DNA of 64,000 nt from Emiliania huxleyi CCMP1516. Taxonomy: Eukaryota > Haptophyta > Isochrysidales > Noelaerhabdaceae. A program made the translations under genes and the position numbers. Numbering within the stretch: the stretch's first letter is position 1; each line of letters opens with the position of its first letter. The notes below the pieces were generated by a model. The model was not told the origin of the DNA, did not search any database, and saw only the letters and a program-made list of their open reading frames with translations. Location: NCBI RefSeq assembly GCF_000372725.1, contig NW_005201080.1, forward strand, positions 8,872 to 72,871. Reading direction: 5' to 3'. Positions 1-11,599 of the stretch are shown one piece after another.

Positions 1-1337
1 CGAGGCGCTGCATGCGCCTCTCGCATGACTCTTACACGAGCGCCGCACTCACATCAACGACCCGGCCGCATGCTTGGCCCCACGCGAACGCGTTTTCTGT
101 CTCTTACGACTACGTGGCGACTGCGGACTGGCGGTCCGCTGCAGGCCATAGCCCATACGTCCCGGGTAAAACGCGGCCGGGGAGTTTGTAAGTACTGCTC
201 TACGCATACAGCACATGCGCATCACACGCGTATCCTAAACCACGATCTAAATCCGGCGGCCCCAGCCGCCGGCGCGAGCGCAGCGGCGAGGAGTGACGAG
301 TGTCCTGTGTCCCGTCTCCCCGCGGCCCCGCGCGGCGCGCGCCACGTGTATGGGTGTTGGCTGCTGTTGGATAAAGCCGTACCTCGCACATTCTGACGCG
401 TTCGCCATCGCCCGGACGCCGCGGCGTCACGGCTCCGATGGGCGTTGCGGCCCCTCTTTCAGACGACGTACGAAGACATGATTCCTGAGTCGATGGCCGC
501 GTAACATCGAGCTTCCAAGCAGCTTCAATGGGCTTAATTAAGGGGCAAATAGGAGCGAAGACGATAGCGAAGGACCCTGATGAGTCAAAACTCCAGGAGA
601 CGTGCAACCCGGACCATCCCTCCTTGCCTCCTTGTCCCACTTATCAATGTTTCGAGGTGAGAGTACTCGCGTTGGTGTGGGACTGATGAGGAGAACGGCA
701 CGAGAGAAGCTCCTGCGCCGCATGCGCGATCCGTGAGATACACGACTCTCACCGACGTGTCACGAGCCCTCTCGGGACTTGGCCCAGGCCGCAGGCGCTA
801 CATGCACATGTGCATGTGCATGCTACATGTACATGTGACATGTGCATGTGCATGTAGGGGGTGTTGCAGATTGCGATTGTGGCGCAGGGGGTCTGTGGGT
901 CTGGGATGCGTAGGGGGCTTCGTGCATATCCATAACAGCACGTTATCCTTGAATGACCCTCGTCGCAATGCTTGGGCGCACATGTAGTCTCCCGCGTGCG
1001 AACGCTCAGCAGAGGCTCGGAGCCGGTAGGGGCAGTTCGCGAACTGGCAGTCAGCGGCCCTAGCCCCTAGCGCCATTAGGCGGAGGTTGTCAGAACCGCC
1101 AGAAATTCCTACGCACACATATACAGAGTCGTACTGAACTGCACACACGTTTTAGATCACAAATCGGAAAGAAATGGCATGGGCTAGGGGTCGGGGGAGG
1201 GGAAACAAATAAATAAAAACGGACACCTCTCTAGACTCTACTGTGAGATGGCCATGGCCATACTTGACCCCTATACGGCTTTACGTAACGTCACGACACC
1301 CCCTCTCAGTTTCTCTCTGCTTCCGCGTTCCGGGTTC
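1..1337. other. No gene recognised; CATG-rich tract
   Basis: No reading frame here resembles a known protein or keeps one codon style over a useful length. The only clear structure is an alternating purine-pyrimidine tract at about 797-856, made of repeated ACATGT, GTGCATG and CATGTACATG words. Similar tracts recur at 5836, 17225, 47326-47420 and 63412-63460. Confidence 0.5.
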
Positions 1338-1423
1338 CTGCGACGGTGTATCATTCACTTTATGCCACCGTGGCCTCTCCGGATATGCAACGGTGGCATA
1401 AAGTGAATGATACACCGTCGCAG
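1338..1423. repeat. Perfect 34-bp inverted repeat with an 18-nt loop
   Basis: Bases 1338-1371 and 1390-1423 are exact reverse complements, separated by 18 nt. The transcript of either strand would fold into a long perfect hairpin. The arms are less GC-rich than the surroundings (core word TATCATTCACTTTATGCC). It may be a small fold-back insertion or a small-RNA precursor; nothing in the sequence decides between them. Confidence 0.9.
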
Positions 1424-1872
1424 TTCCGCTCCCCTCGCCCCCCTCCCAACATCTCTGGCAGAGGCCGCGCTCGGGGCGCTGAGCTGGTGAGTGGGGTGAC
1501 GAGGACGAGACACCATCGAGCGCAAAACCTTTATTCCACGCGCGCCGGCCGCCTCTTCTGCTGCCACGCCTGCTCTATTTATTTATTTATGAGTCCAGAC
1601 CTCTACCCCAGCCGCTCCAGCAGCCCCCCGATCTTCTTGATCACCCGCGCCACCTCCTCGTCGCTCGGCCGCGCACCCGCGCGCTCCATTGGCCTCGCTC
1701 GTGCCTGCACGCGGGTAGTCTCCCCCCATCCCCAGGGCCTCCAGGGCTCGCACCTCAACCTCTCACAGACCAGCGCAGACCGCCAAAAGAAATTTTTTGA
1801 GCAGTTTTTTTTTCTTTTCGCTGGGCGTCGCTTGGCCTGCCGAGAGGCTCCTCGATCTATGTGCATGTGTGT

Positions 1873-2328
1873 ATGTTCGGGTTCGACTGGGCGCGCGGCT
1901 TCATCGCTCCCTTCGCCGACCGCGACGGCGTGCCGTTTGCAACGCCGAGCGACGCGGTCGAGGCCATCCTTGGCATCGTCCTCTCGGCACGAGACGGGGT
2001 GGTCGCGAGTCCATCGCTGATGGACCTTGGCAGCGGCGACGGCCGTATTGTTCTCGCCGCGGCTCGCCGCGGCGTGCGTGCTGTCGGCGTTGAGCTGGAC
2101 AGTGGCCTCGTCGCGGCTGCACGGGCAGCGGCGGCTGCGGAGGGCCTCGACTGCTGCAGCTTTGAGGAGACGACGGTGCTTGAGGTGGCGCCTGCGAGCG
2201 ACACGCGGCTCGTCGCGTACCTGCTCCCGGCCGGGCTGTCAAAGGTTGCGGCGCGCCTCAAAGCCGCCGGCTTCTGCGGCCTGTTCTTCACGATCCGGTG
2301 GGCTGTCAGCCAGTCAGCGACCACGTGA
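1873..2328 (+). CDS. Small SAM methyltransferase, FAM173/ATPSCKMT-like
   Basis: The 151-residue product carries a class I methyltransferase motif I, LMDLGSGDGRIVLAAARRG, followed by the acidic end of beta-2, AVGVELDSGLVAAAR. The phrase TPSDAVEAIL before motif I and LVAYLLPAGLSKVAARLK after it resemble the FAM173 (ATPSCKMT) family, whose animal members methylate a lysine of the mitochondrial ATP synthase c-ring. The start is the first in-frame ATG; GTG triplets lie just upstream. The open frame stops soon after the last strand, so a short 3' exon may be missing. Family placement is from motif memory and is tentative; the methyltransferase fold itself is well supported. Confidence 0.65.
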   Translation: MFGFDWARGFIAPFADRDGVPFATPSDAVEAILGIVLSARDGVVASPSLMDLGSGDGRIVLAAARRGVRAVGVELDSGLVAAARAAAAAEGLDCCSFEETTVLEVAPASDTRLVAYLLPAGLSKVAARLKAAGFCGLFFTIRWAVSQSATT

Positions 2329-2383
2329 CATGTCCTAGCACGAAAGGGCATACGGACGCGGCGTTCTCTTTTCGCCCGGTGAG

Positions 2384-3127
<744 letters not shown>

Positions 3128-3162
3128 ACAGGTGGCGGCGAGACGGAGAGGGTTGCCGTGCT

Positions 3163-4130
3163 ATGGACGGCGTCTACTCACGGCTGGCGCTGTGGGCAGG
3201 CGGCGGCGTGGCGGTGCGGCCTCGCCGCTCGCTGTTCGAGCGGACGGGTTCGGGGGCCGAGGCGGCGGCGGCGGTACGGGAGGGTGTGGGCCACGGAGCA
3301 GACAAGGGCCGGATGACTGGGGCGCTGCTGTGGGACTCCGCCGTCGTACTCGCCTCCTACCTCGCCGCGTCTCGCCCCGCCGCCGCCGCTCGCGCGCAGT
3401 CTCGCCCAATCTCGGGTGAGCTGGCCGCCGGCTGGCGGGGGGCGTGCGTCGAGGTTGGTGCGGGCCTCGCCCTCCCGGGGCTGACTGCAGCGGCGCTCGG
3501 CTGGACGACCACGCTCACCGACCGGCAAGAGTGCCTCCCTCTCCTCGCCGCCGGCGCGGCAGACAACGGCTTGGGCGAGGCTGTGGCCGTGGCGCCGCTT
3601 GCGTGGGGCGACCCGGCCGCCGCCTCCGCTCTCGGCACCTTCGATCTCGTGCTGGCGAGCGACTGTGTGTACGAGGTGGATGATCGACTCTAGGAACCAT
3701 CAGTCGTGAGTCACACCCAATCCTCCCCCTCATCGCGTGAGTCAGGTGGAGTCCGCCGCGCCGCTCGTCGCCTCCCTCTCTGCGCTGGTGCGGCGGGGCG
3801 GCGAGGGGCGGGGCGGCGAGGCGCTTGCTCTAGCGAGAAGGCCGCTGTTGTCCACGGCGTCTCTTCACAGCTCCCGGCGTGAACAGGTGCTGCTCGCGTT
3901 CGACGAAGCCATCGGAAGGCGCGCCGCCGCGGCCGGCCACACACCGCTCTCCCTTCTCGACGCTCGCTCGACCTTGAGGCGCCGATCTCTCTGTCGCTAG
4001 GCACGCTGCGGTGGCCGCCTTCCGCGCGCTCGCGACGTCCAGCTTCGAGTGGGAGGAGCTGGCCCACGAGTTGAAGGAGAGCGTACGGCTCGTAAGGCTC
4101 AGGCCGAGGGCGAGTGAAGGCGGGGCGTGA
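3163..4130 (+). CDS. METTL21-type lysine methyltransferase (Methyltransf_16), four exons
   Basis: Exon 1 (3163-3675) encodes ALLWDSAVVLASYL, then motif I as VEVGAGLALPGLTAAALGW, then FDLVLASDCVYE, the hallmark set of the METTL21/METTL22 protein-lysine methyltransferases. A GT-AG intron (3676-3745) leads to VESAAPLVASLSALVRRGG. A probable in-frame GC-AG intron (3833-3886) leads to VLLAFDEAIGR, which fits the usual LLAY-type strand after the DCVY motif. A GC-AG intron with donor GCGCGC (3919-4000) leads to HAAVAAFRALATSSFEWEEL and a TGA at 4128-4130. The product would be about 253 residues, normal for the family. The start is the first in-frame ATG; upstream exons are possible. Substrate unknown. 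Confidence 0.75.
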
Positions 4131-4488
4131 CGGTTTGGAGTGTGTCGGTTCATGTCAGTCTGCCCCCCCGGCGGTGTCCCCGCGCCATTTTGTCGTAGGG
4201 GTTTCATGTCTTCCTCACGCGCCCGCACTCGCCAGACGGATCGAGCGCAGACCCGGTCTGGTAGACGCCAGGACGCAGTTGGACCAGGAGGTGCGAGGTG
4301 AGGAGACTACGACTGAAGTAATACTTCCAGATAGCTCTCTCTCTCTCTCTCTCCTCGCCGTGTGTGTGTGGGAGTAGTGTGTCTCCACCGCCGAATCTGA
4401 CGCGGGGCGCCGAAGCGGGGCCGTGCCATAGGCCTTCCCTTACATCATACCCCTGGGCCTGGCGCAGCGGCCAGCGCGCGCAAGCCTC

Positions 4489-5846
4489 TCATTTGAAGGG
4501 GTGCGACCGGCGCTTGCACACGTACAGCTTCTCGTGGCCACCGCGGAAGGGGGCGAGCCGCAGCACTCGCTTGACCCTCCATCGCGCCTGCATCGACACT
4601 CAGCTCAAGAGTCTGACGGCGGAACTCGCCACAATCACGAGGGGTGGGGCGGCCCCCCGGCGCGCCTCGAGCAGGTCGAAGAAGGACGCGTCTGCGTTGT
4701 ACCTAGCGGCAGCGACACGCCGTGAAGAGAGGGACAAGGGGGTGTTGCGGCGGAGGGTGTCGACGCTGCACCCGCCTCGCGCCTCCCCCACGTAGAGCAG
4801 CACCTCGCCTGCTCACGCACCATGCCGTGAACGGCGTCTCCTCACACCTCGCCATCGTAGAGCAGCACCCCCCCCCCCCCGCCGCGGTACGAAGACAGCG
4901 CCTGGTGCGCCACCGGGCCTCAGTCACGACGACTGCGCAGTGAGCGAATCGAGTGGCTGGCGCGGCACCTGGTGCGCCATCGGACCGGGCGGAGGGTACA
5001 CGAGCAGCAGCGTGCGGCCGCCGCTCTCCTCGGGCGACCCGAGCACCTCGACGCCACCTGAGACGGAAACCGCTTGCGAGTCCCTCCCGGGGCCGTGAGG
5101 CGCCCTCCGACCTCCTCGTCGCTCGCCTCGCCGCACCAGCTCGGCCGGCATCTCACGCACCGCCTAAACCCATGAGGAACTAGCAGTGGCTGGCCAATCA
5201 AGGACGCCTCTGCGCGCATCTCGCGCCCCGCCTGCGGCACCTCCGACCCGTCGTCGTACGCCGCCACGTCCGCACCGACGGCGCCTGAGCGACAAGCCTC
5301 GGACACGTCTTTGGGCGTGTCTTGGAGATGTCTGGAGCACTCAGCGCCGGCGCCGAGGGCTCTCGCCCACTGCCCAGCACCGGCGCCGAGCTCGATGAGC
5401 GGAGAGTGCGAGGCGACCTCGGCGAGTGCGGCCTCGGTCCACGCCGCGCAGCCATGCTGGAGCAAGTACCGCCGCCGCTCGCCGGGGAGCGCGTCAAAGA
5501 GGACGGCTTCTTGCTTTGCCGCCACCTCCTGCTGCAGCGCGCTGACCGCCGCCCTGGCCGCATCGCCTCCCAAGTCGATCGCCTGCTGTAGCCGCGGCCG
5601 CACCTCGCCGAGGTACTGCAGGAGCCGCTGCTGCCTCAGCGCTCGCTCGGGAAGAGCCTGCTTCAGCTCCGGGTCCTCGAACGGGCGCCTGCCGGGGCTC
5701 TGATCCAAGAGAATGCCGGGCGCAGCCGCCGCCGCCGCCGGCTCGGCCAGCGCCGCGCTGCTCGCCGTGGCGACCGCAGCGGCGCTGGCGAAAGAGGAGG
5801 CGAGGCGAACGGCACAGCGGCGACGGATGGCGTGCCACATGTACAT
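4489..5846 (-). CDS. Conserved uncharacterised Rossmann/methyltransferase-like protein, multi-exon
   Basis: Pieces on the minus strand join into one protein: an Ala-rich possibly organelle-targeted N-terminus, EAALAEVASHSPLIELGAGAG (SAM-motif-like), ADVAAYDDGSEVP, GGVEVLGSPEESG, RTLLLVYPPPGPMA, VLLYVGEARGG, YNADASFFDLLEA and a C-terminal FRGGHEKLYVCKRRSHPF before TGA at 4489-4491. I recall this order from conserved eukaryotic proteins of unknown function, which is a memory and not a search. Supported introns are 5285-5347 (GC-AG, donor GCGCTG, 63 nt) and one between the ARGG and YNAD pieces (GT-AG). The middle exons near 4720-4930 are blurred by a duplicated segment. Start is one of two neighbouring ATGs. 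Confidence 0.6.
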
Positions 5847-5947
5847 GTGGGTACGAACCAAGGCGGAAAAGAATTCTACGAGCGAGCCCCTCTCACAACA
5901 GACTGGCACGAACTAGCACCACAAAAGGCACAGCAGACAACGGCCCC

Positions 5948-6865
5948 TTATGGGCCGTCGAAGAGGCCGTCATACTCCTCCGGCCTCGCCCCCCCTTCCC
6001 AACCCTCCCCTGGCTCAGGCTCCTCATCCTCGCGGCGCGCAGTGCGCACCCCGCCCCGCGAAGACGAACCCTTCCGCCGGCGTGCCTCGCGGGACTGCCG
6101 CCCACTGCCGCCGCCCTTCCCCCCCTCCGCCGCCCGCGCCTTCTCCGCCGCCCGCGCGGCCGCCTTCGCCTCCTCCGCCGCTAACAGCGCCTCCCTCCGC
6201 GTGACCCCTATGGGCCCCTTGCGCATCCAGGAGAGGTCGCGCGAGCGACCTATCCAGGGGTGATTCGCAGACGGCGCAACGTAGCCGCTGCGCAGCTCCG
6301 AGTAGTCGCCAAAGCCCCCCCCCAAATAGCCCTCCAGGCAAGCATCGCAGACCCACTCGCCTAGCTGAGAGATCTCAGAACTCTCGCCGCGCCAGATCTC
6401 CTTCTCCGCCGCCTCCATCTCCTCTCTCGACCAGCCCCCCAGCTCCGACCAGCCCTCACGCAACGCCCGGCGCCACAGCCACGGCTCCACGCCAAACCCG
6501 TCGTAAAAGTTCGCAAAGCACTGCTGACACTCGAGGCCTGGGCCTCGAGCGTCCGCCGCGGAGACGGGGTTGTCCGTGCTCGCTCCAGCCCACTCCTCGA
6601 GCGTCGCCGCCACGAGCGCCCCGTAGACGGCGTCGACCGCCGCCTCCGCCAACGCCTCAGCAGCCGCCTCGCCCGCCTTAGAACCCGTGGCCTCATCTAA
6701 AATGAAAGGGTGGGGCGCGCCGGCAGCGTCCGAGACCGGCGTCTCGGGCGGGGTAATGCCGGCGGGCCCCCAATATGGGGCACGTCCAGGTCCATCAGCA
6801 GCGAGCGAGGGCGGGCCGCCCTCCTCCCCCTCCGCCGGCGCCGCGCCGCCGGTGGAAACCTCCTC
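5948..6865 (-). CDS. Uncharacterised protein with paired CxxC motifs
   Basis: The frame has consistent non-repetitive content: LECQQCFANFYDGFGVEPW, then about 60 residues later EWVCDACLEGYLGGG. These two CxxC pairs could bind one zinc ion. A basic, Ala/Arg-rich tail with coiled-coil character (REALLAAEEAKAAARAAEKA) follows, ending in an acidic EYDGLFDGP. No in-frame ATG lies near the 5' end, so upstream exons are needed; an Asp/Glu/Gly-rich frame at 6697-7260 may supply them, but I could not find a clean splice. No family recognised. It lies back to back with the C48-like protease remnant, so both could belong to one mobile element. Confidence 0.45.
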   Translation of the reverse strand, partial: EEVSTGGAAPAEGEEGGPPSLAADGPGRAPYWGPAGITPPETPVSDAAGAPHPFILDEATGSKAGEAAAEALAEAAVDAVYGALVAATLEEWAGASTDNPVSAADARGPGLECQQCFANFYDGFGVEPWLWRRALREGWSELGGWSREEMEAAEKEIWRGESSEISQLGEWVCDACLEGYLGGGFGDYSELRSGYVAPSANHPWIGRSRDLSWMRKGPIGVTRREALLAAEEAKAAARAAEKARAAEGGKGGGSGRQSREARRRKGSSSRGGVRTARREDEEPEPGEGWEGGARPEEYDGLFDGP

Positions 6866-7439
6866 CACTGGGTTGGGCGCTCAGCAGCCAAACCCGCCGC
6901 GGTGTCGGGCACCTTCTCGAGCTCCCCCCCGCGACCCCTGGCGCCACGGCCGCGCCGCCCTCGGCGGCGCCGCGGCGCCTTCCGCCCGCCCTCGACCTCC
7001 TCCTCCTCCCCCGCGGCGGCGATCGTCCCATCGCCGCTCTCCGGCAGCGCGGGCTCCAAGGGGTCCAAACTGGATCCCTCGGTCCCACCTCCGGACCCAC
7101 CTTCAGCGGCCTGCGCGTCGCAGGCACCGCCGTCCGCCTCTTCGGGGCGCGCGCCGCCGCGGCCCTCGCCGCCAGCCGCTGCCCCGCCACCAGCCGCCTG
7201 ATCGCCAGCCGCCACCCCAGCCGGGGTGTCGCCCAGCGACAAGCCGCTGAGGGATGCCAAGACCGCAGCTGCGTCCCCCCAGCCCCGCCGGCCGAGAAGA
7301 GCTCGGCGGAGCTTCTCCGCCTGGCGGTCGTGGATGTCGAGCGAGCCGATGCCCTTCTCAGCGACCTCCTCGAGGAGGTCGCCGGCATCGCCAACGCCCA
7401 GCTCCGCGAGCCGCCCCTCATACCTGCGGTAGAGGCTGT

Positions 7440-8218
7440 CGGCGACGCGCGCCTTACCACCGGCAGTGGTTCAGCGACTCGAACCTCGCCAACGCACACT
7501 ACGTAGACGAGCGTCCAGACGGCGAGAGTGGCGCCGGCTCGCCGCTGCGGTACAACTACCCTTGCGACGTAGCCTCGGCATGCAGCATCTTCCGTCAAAG
7601 AGGAGGGCAGCGGGTGCTGCAACTCTGCGACTGCGTGATGTTGCAGCAGGTCTGCGACGGCGCCCATTGGCACAACGTCGCGCTCATCGGGCCTCAGCGG
7701 CTCGCCGTGCACTGGGAGCCGTTCGGCACCAGCATTTTCAGCCGCATCCTCTAGCGCGCGTTCGGGACGCCTTCGACGCGGCGCCAAAGGACACGGGCTG
7801 GCAGCTAGTCAGCGTGACGCTCAACTTGCAGAGCGACGGCTACCAGTGCGGGCCGTGGGCGCATTGGTTCCGCCGCCGCCTCTTCGCCTACTGCGCGGAC
7901 GACGAGCTGATGAGCAAGCAGTCCTTTGCCGAGTACCTCTCGACCAGCCCGGGCATCAGCCCGCTCGGAGCGCTCAGGAACAGGAGGGAGCGAGAGGCCG
8001 CCGGCGCAGCAAACACGGCCTTCATGCACGAGGAGCGCGTGCGGCTGCGCTGGCTCCTCCGGGCAGCGGCGCGAGAGGACGCGCTTCCCTACGAGCATCC
8101 GCTGCAGGACGCCTTCCGCCGAGCAGGGGCTGCGGCGGCAGCGCGCGCGGACGCGGTCGTGCTCGACGAGGGCTTGGAAGGCGATGAAAAGTACTTCGAC
8201 CTCTATGACGACTCGTGA
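7440..8218 (+). pseudogene. Ulp1/C48-like cysteine protease, broken
   Basis: Two reading frames together carry the marks of a C48 (Ulp1/adenain-like) protease: HWHNVALIGPQRLAVHWEPFG around the catalytic His, and LQSDGYQCGPWAHWF around the Gln and catalytic Cys. A helical C-terminal stretch follows, ending DEKYFDLYDDS. The gene looks broken, with about one disruption. Proteases of this clan occur in host SUMO pathways, in several DNA transposon superfamilies and in virus-like elements. I see no capsid, polymerase or integrase nearby and cannot tell which source applies. Confidence 0.55.
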
Positions 8219-9090
8219 CGGCCTGCACAGGTCGCCCTGGTCGCCGTCGCCGTCTCGCCGCCTCATCCGCCAACACGGCCGTCGCCGCCAGGGCCGCCAC
8301 TGCCATCGCCATCGCCGTCGCTGCTTCGCCCACCACTACCAGGGCCGTTGCTCTACCGCTCCCCAAGCGTATTGCCGGTGCTGTCACGGGCTGCCACTCC
8401 TAGTACCTTGCTGCTCGGTCGCGTTCAGTCTAGGTCGACACGCTACCCTGCCGTTCGGGCGCCGCTCACCGCTTCGCAGCGAGCCCGGGCTCTGTAAACA
8501 TCTCCGTCGCGAGCTGCGCACGCCCCGCGGGTCCGTGTGACTGTAGCTGTATCTCCCAAACATCTCCCGCAGCTCAAAGCGATCTCGGCCTAATCTCCAC
8601 GGCTCGAGATTGCACGAGATAAAAACGGCGCTCTCGAGGTGGTTCGCCGGAATCTGGATAGCGGAGCGCGTAGAACGCGCGCTGCCGATGTGCACAGAGC
8701 CCGGGATGGCCAGCATCCGCCCTCGTGGTCGCGAACGGCGCCGGTCGACGCGTGCGGCTCTGCGTCAACCAGTACGGAGCCCGAAATGCGTCCAAAAGTA
8801 AAAAAATCAGCTTTCCGCGCCTCTTCACTGCTCGCCGCCGCGCAGGCGTGTTCCGGGGGCCCAGTGGAGCATTTTATCTAGTGGCGGCACCAGCTCTAGA
8901 GAAATTTATAATTTCTCAGTGGGGTTTTGACATAGTGCTCCTCCTCACTCGCCGCACCCTCGTCGTCCGAGTCGGCGCCGGCCCGGGCCGTCGGACCAAA
9001 AAAGAAATCCCGGGGACCTAACTCAGTGCAAAGCACCTAACCTGACTCAAGCTACCTTACCTTAAGTTCAGCACCTTGCGGTACGTCACC
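8219..9090. other. Spacer without a convincing gene
   Basis: No frame on either strand has recognisable motifs over a useful length. The AT content rises at about 8870-8930 (TTTATAATTTCTCAGTGGGG), consistent with a 3'-end region for the minus-strand MYB gene that ends at 9091. Confidence 0.4.
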
Positions 9091-10736
9091 TCAAGTGATG
9101 GGGGGCGGCGGAGGCGGCGGCGGCCCTTGCTGCTGCTGCATCTTGAGCAGGAGGTATTCCCAGTGGCGCGAGGTGGCCTTCTTGGTGCGGCCGGGGAGAA
9201 GTTCCACGATGCGGGACCACTTGTGCCCAATCTCGCGCACCTATCCGAGAGACCGCCGAGATGTAGCCGAGAAGTCGCCGAGAGGTGGCCGAGCTAACCA
9301 CGTGTGCCCAACCCCACGCAAACCGACGAGATCATGATCGTGGCCTCCGCCACATCTCGGCTACATCTCTGCGGTCTCTAGGCTGGATTTGGCTGCATCT
9401 CGGCTGCATCTCGGCTGTCTCTCGGCTGTCTCCCGGCTGCCTCCCGGCTGCCTCCCGGCTGCCTCCCAGCTACGCCCCGGCTACGCCGCGGCTAGCTCCC
9501 GGCTTTCTCTCTCACCGCCGAGATGATGATCGCGTCTTCGGCCTGCGTCCACCCGATCCGCTCCGTCTTTGCTCCGGCCTCCTCTCCGCCCTTGAGGCGC
9601 CGCAACCAGCGCTTGCGCACCGCGTACTCCGAGCAGCCCTGCAGCTGCGAGGCGATGCGCCGCCAACGGCAGCCGTACTGCTGCACGCCATCCTTGATGA
9701 TCTCGTCCTCCTCCGCCGTCCACTTGCGTCCCCCGAGCGCCTTGCGCGGCCGAGACCGCTCCGACCCGCCGCCGCCCTCAGCGAACGGCTCGCCAGTGGC
9801 GTAGTGGTTGTTGATGACGACCAGCTCGGTCGAGCGGCCCTATGGCACAACGAGGTCGCACTCAAAGCCCCCGCGTGCGCGAGTTGACGCGTCAAGCGAG
9901 CGCGGCACCGACGCGTGCACCACCGAGACCAAGCCGAGCCCTTGCAGCTGGCCGACCACGTGGCTGATGGCCCGCGTCGCTGCGCGGCTGCGGATCTGCC
10001 ACTCTCCGCCCGAGAGCTGGCCGAGCCACGGCCCGCCGTCTGCACCGCCCCCCTCGCCGCCCCCGACCGAAAGAACCCGCCTTACCCCCTCGCCATTGCC
10101 CGCGCCGCCCGCGCCGCTGGCCGTCGCCTCGCCGGCCGCCTCCTCGCCCCACGGGACCTCGCCGCGCTCGAGTGCCTCCTCGAGGTCGCCCCGCCGGTCA
10201 AAGGAGTGCATCTCCTCCCCATTCTGCCCGTACCACACCCAGCGCGGCCGCGGCCGGCGCCCCGTCTCGGCGAGGACCTGGCAGGGGCGCCAGCAGTGAC
10301 GGCGGTGAAGACGGTGACGGCGATGAGGGCGGTGACGGCGGTGACGCGTGAGAGGACGGCAGTGAGCGTGGAGATGGGTAGTGCGGAAGGCCACCTCGCG
10401 CCAGCCGGGCGGCGCGGCGAAGGCGGACACGTCGAAGGGCGCGACCGGCAGCATTCCCTTGAGCGCGTCCACCGACACGAGCGGCTCCATCGCCACGCCG
10501 CCGAAGCTCCTGCTGCCTCCGCCGTGCGTCCGCGGCCGCTTTTCCCTCCCCGTCTCATCCTCGTCGTCCTCCTCCTCCTCCGAGCCCGACCCCTCACCCG
10601 AGTACGCACTCGCAACATTCGCCCGCGCAGGTGTCGCCCGGCCGCTGCGGGCGGCGCTCGCGCGCGCACCCCCCCGCGCCGACTTGGCTGCTTGCGCCTC
10701 TGCCCACGCCTCGAATCCCGCCAGCTTGAGCACCAC
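9091..10736 (-). CDS. MYB-repeat protein with an MBD-like PPGW module (3' exons)
   Basis: The 3' exons of a minus-strand gene. Exon 10395-10736 ends at PPGWRE; a GT-AG intron (10278-10394) leads to VLAETGRRPRPRWVWYGQNG, together resembling a methyl-CpG-binding-type fold. A GT-AG intron (9840-9908) joins SVVHAS to GRSTELVVINNHYATGEP. Then comes MYB repeat 1 (RKWTAEEDEIIKDGVQQYG, CRWRRIASQLQG) and repeat 2 (IGWTQAEDAIIISA, intron 9241-9515, VREIGHKWSRIVELLPGRT). The tail is Gln/Pro-rich, with TGA at 9091-9093. MYB repeats bind DNA; a nuclear regulatory role is inferred. The 5' part probably includes exons further upstream (11030-15530), but the number of genes is unresolved. Confidence 0.65.
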
Positions 10737-11029
10737 CTGTTCACACCACCACGCCTGAGGAGTCGCCATTCACAGACCAATGCCGACCACCACCTCACCT
10801 TCGGTGCAGCGCTACCCCCCCGCTCTGGCGCCTCCTCGCCGCCGCCCTCGCCGCTCCCGCCCTCGCCGCCGCCTTTGTCGCTCCCGCCCTCGCCGCTCCC
10901 GCCGCCGCCCTCCACCTCGCTGCCCTCGCCGTCGCCCTCACCGCCGCCGTCGCCGTCGCCACCGTCGCCGCCGCCCTGACCGCCGCCGCCCTCGCCGCAC
11001 CCTTCCCCAGTCTGGGCGCTGGGCGCGGC

Positions 11030-11570
11030 GCCGACCGGCCGCGAGGCGAGGCGCCACGGCGGAGCATCGCTGCCCTCGGCGCCGCCGGCCGGCTCATCGG
11101 CTTGCAGCGTCTGCAGCAGCAGCCGCCCGAGCGCGCCTTCGATCGTGGAGGGGGGCGCCAAGCAGCCGCTCGCCGGCGAAACCAGCCAGCGGCGCACACG
11201 GCCCTGCCGCAGCAGGCTCGACAGCGCGGCGCGCGTGGCCACCACAGGCACCAGCTCCTCCTCCGCCGCGCCCCGCTTGCCGCCGCCGCCTGTCTTCGCC
11301 CGCTTGGGCGGCGGCGCCTTGGCGTGAAAATCGTTGTACTCGCCCGCGATCGCCTCGGCAACCCAGACCACGCCGCGGCGCTCACCGCTGCCGCCGGCGC
11401 TGCCGGCGCCAGCCTGCTCCTCCCGCTCCGCCGCCGCCAGCCTCGCGACGACGATGTCGCTCGGCTCGCCGCCGCTCGGCTCGTCCGAGCGGCCCTGCAG
11501 TTGAGTCAAAAACTCCCCCATGGCCTCGCACGTCGCCGTGCGGTTGGCGTCGCGCGGGCTCCACAGGCTT
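11030..11570 (-). CDS. Exon(s) of the same or a neighbouring minus-strand gene
   Basis: A stretch of ordinary amino-acid composition between two low-complexity introns: QASLWSPRDANRTATCEAMG, then VARLAAAEREEQ, VVWVAEAIAGEYNDFHAK, a basic PPKRAKTGGGGKRG (possible nuclear localisation signal), VVATRAALSSLLRQGRVRRW and LGRLLLQTLQADEP. No family recognised. Its position and strand fit an upstream part of the MYB/PPGW gene. Its 3' boundary with a Gly/Glu/Asp-rich stretch (10780-11030) is probably a splice donor, not protein. Confidence 0.4.
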
Positions 11571-11599
11571 GCTTGCCCTGGCGGAGGGGCGGGGGCGGG

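Noticed and set aside
8384-8716. Minus-strand frame with IQIPANHLESAVFISCNLEP
   Set aside because: It reads like protein over about 60 residues, but no family, partner exon or splice site could be found.
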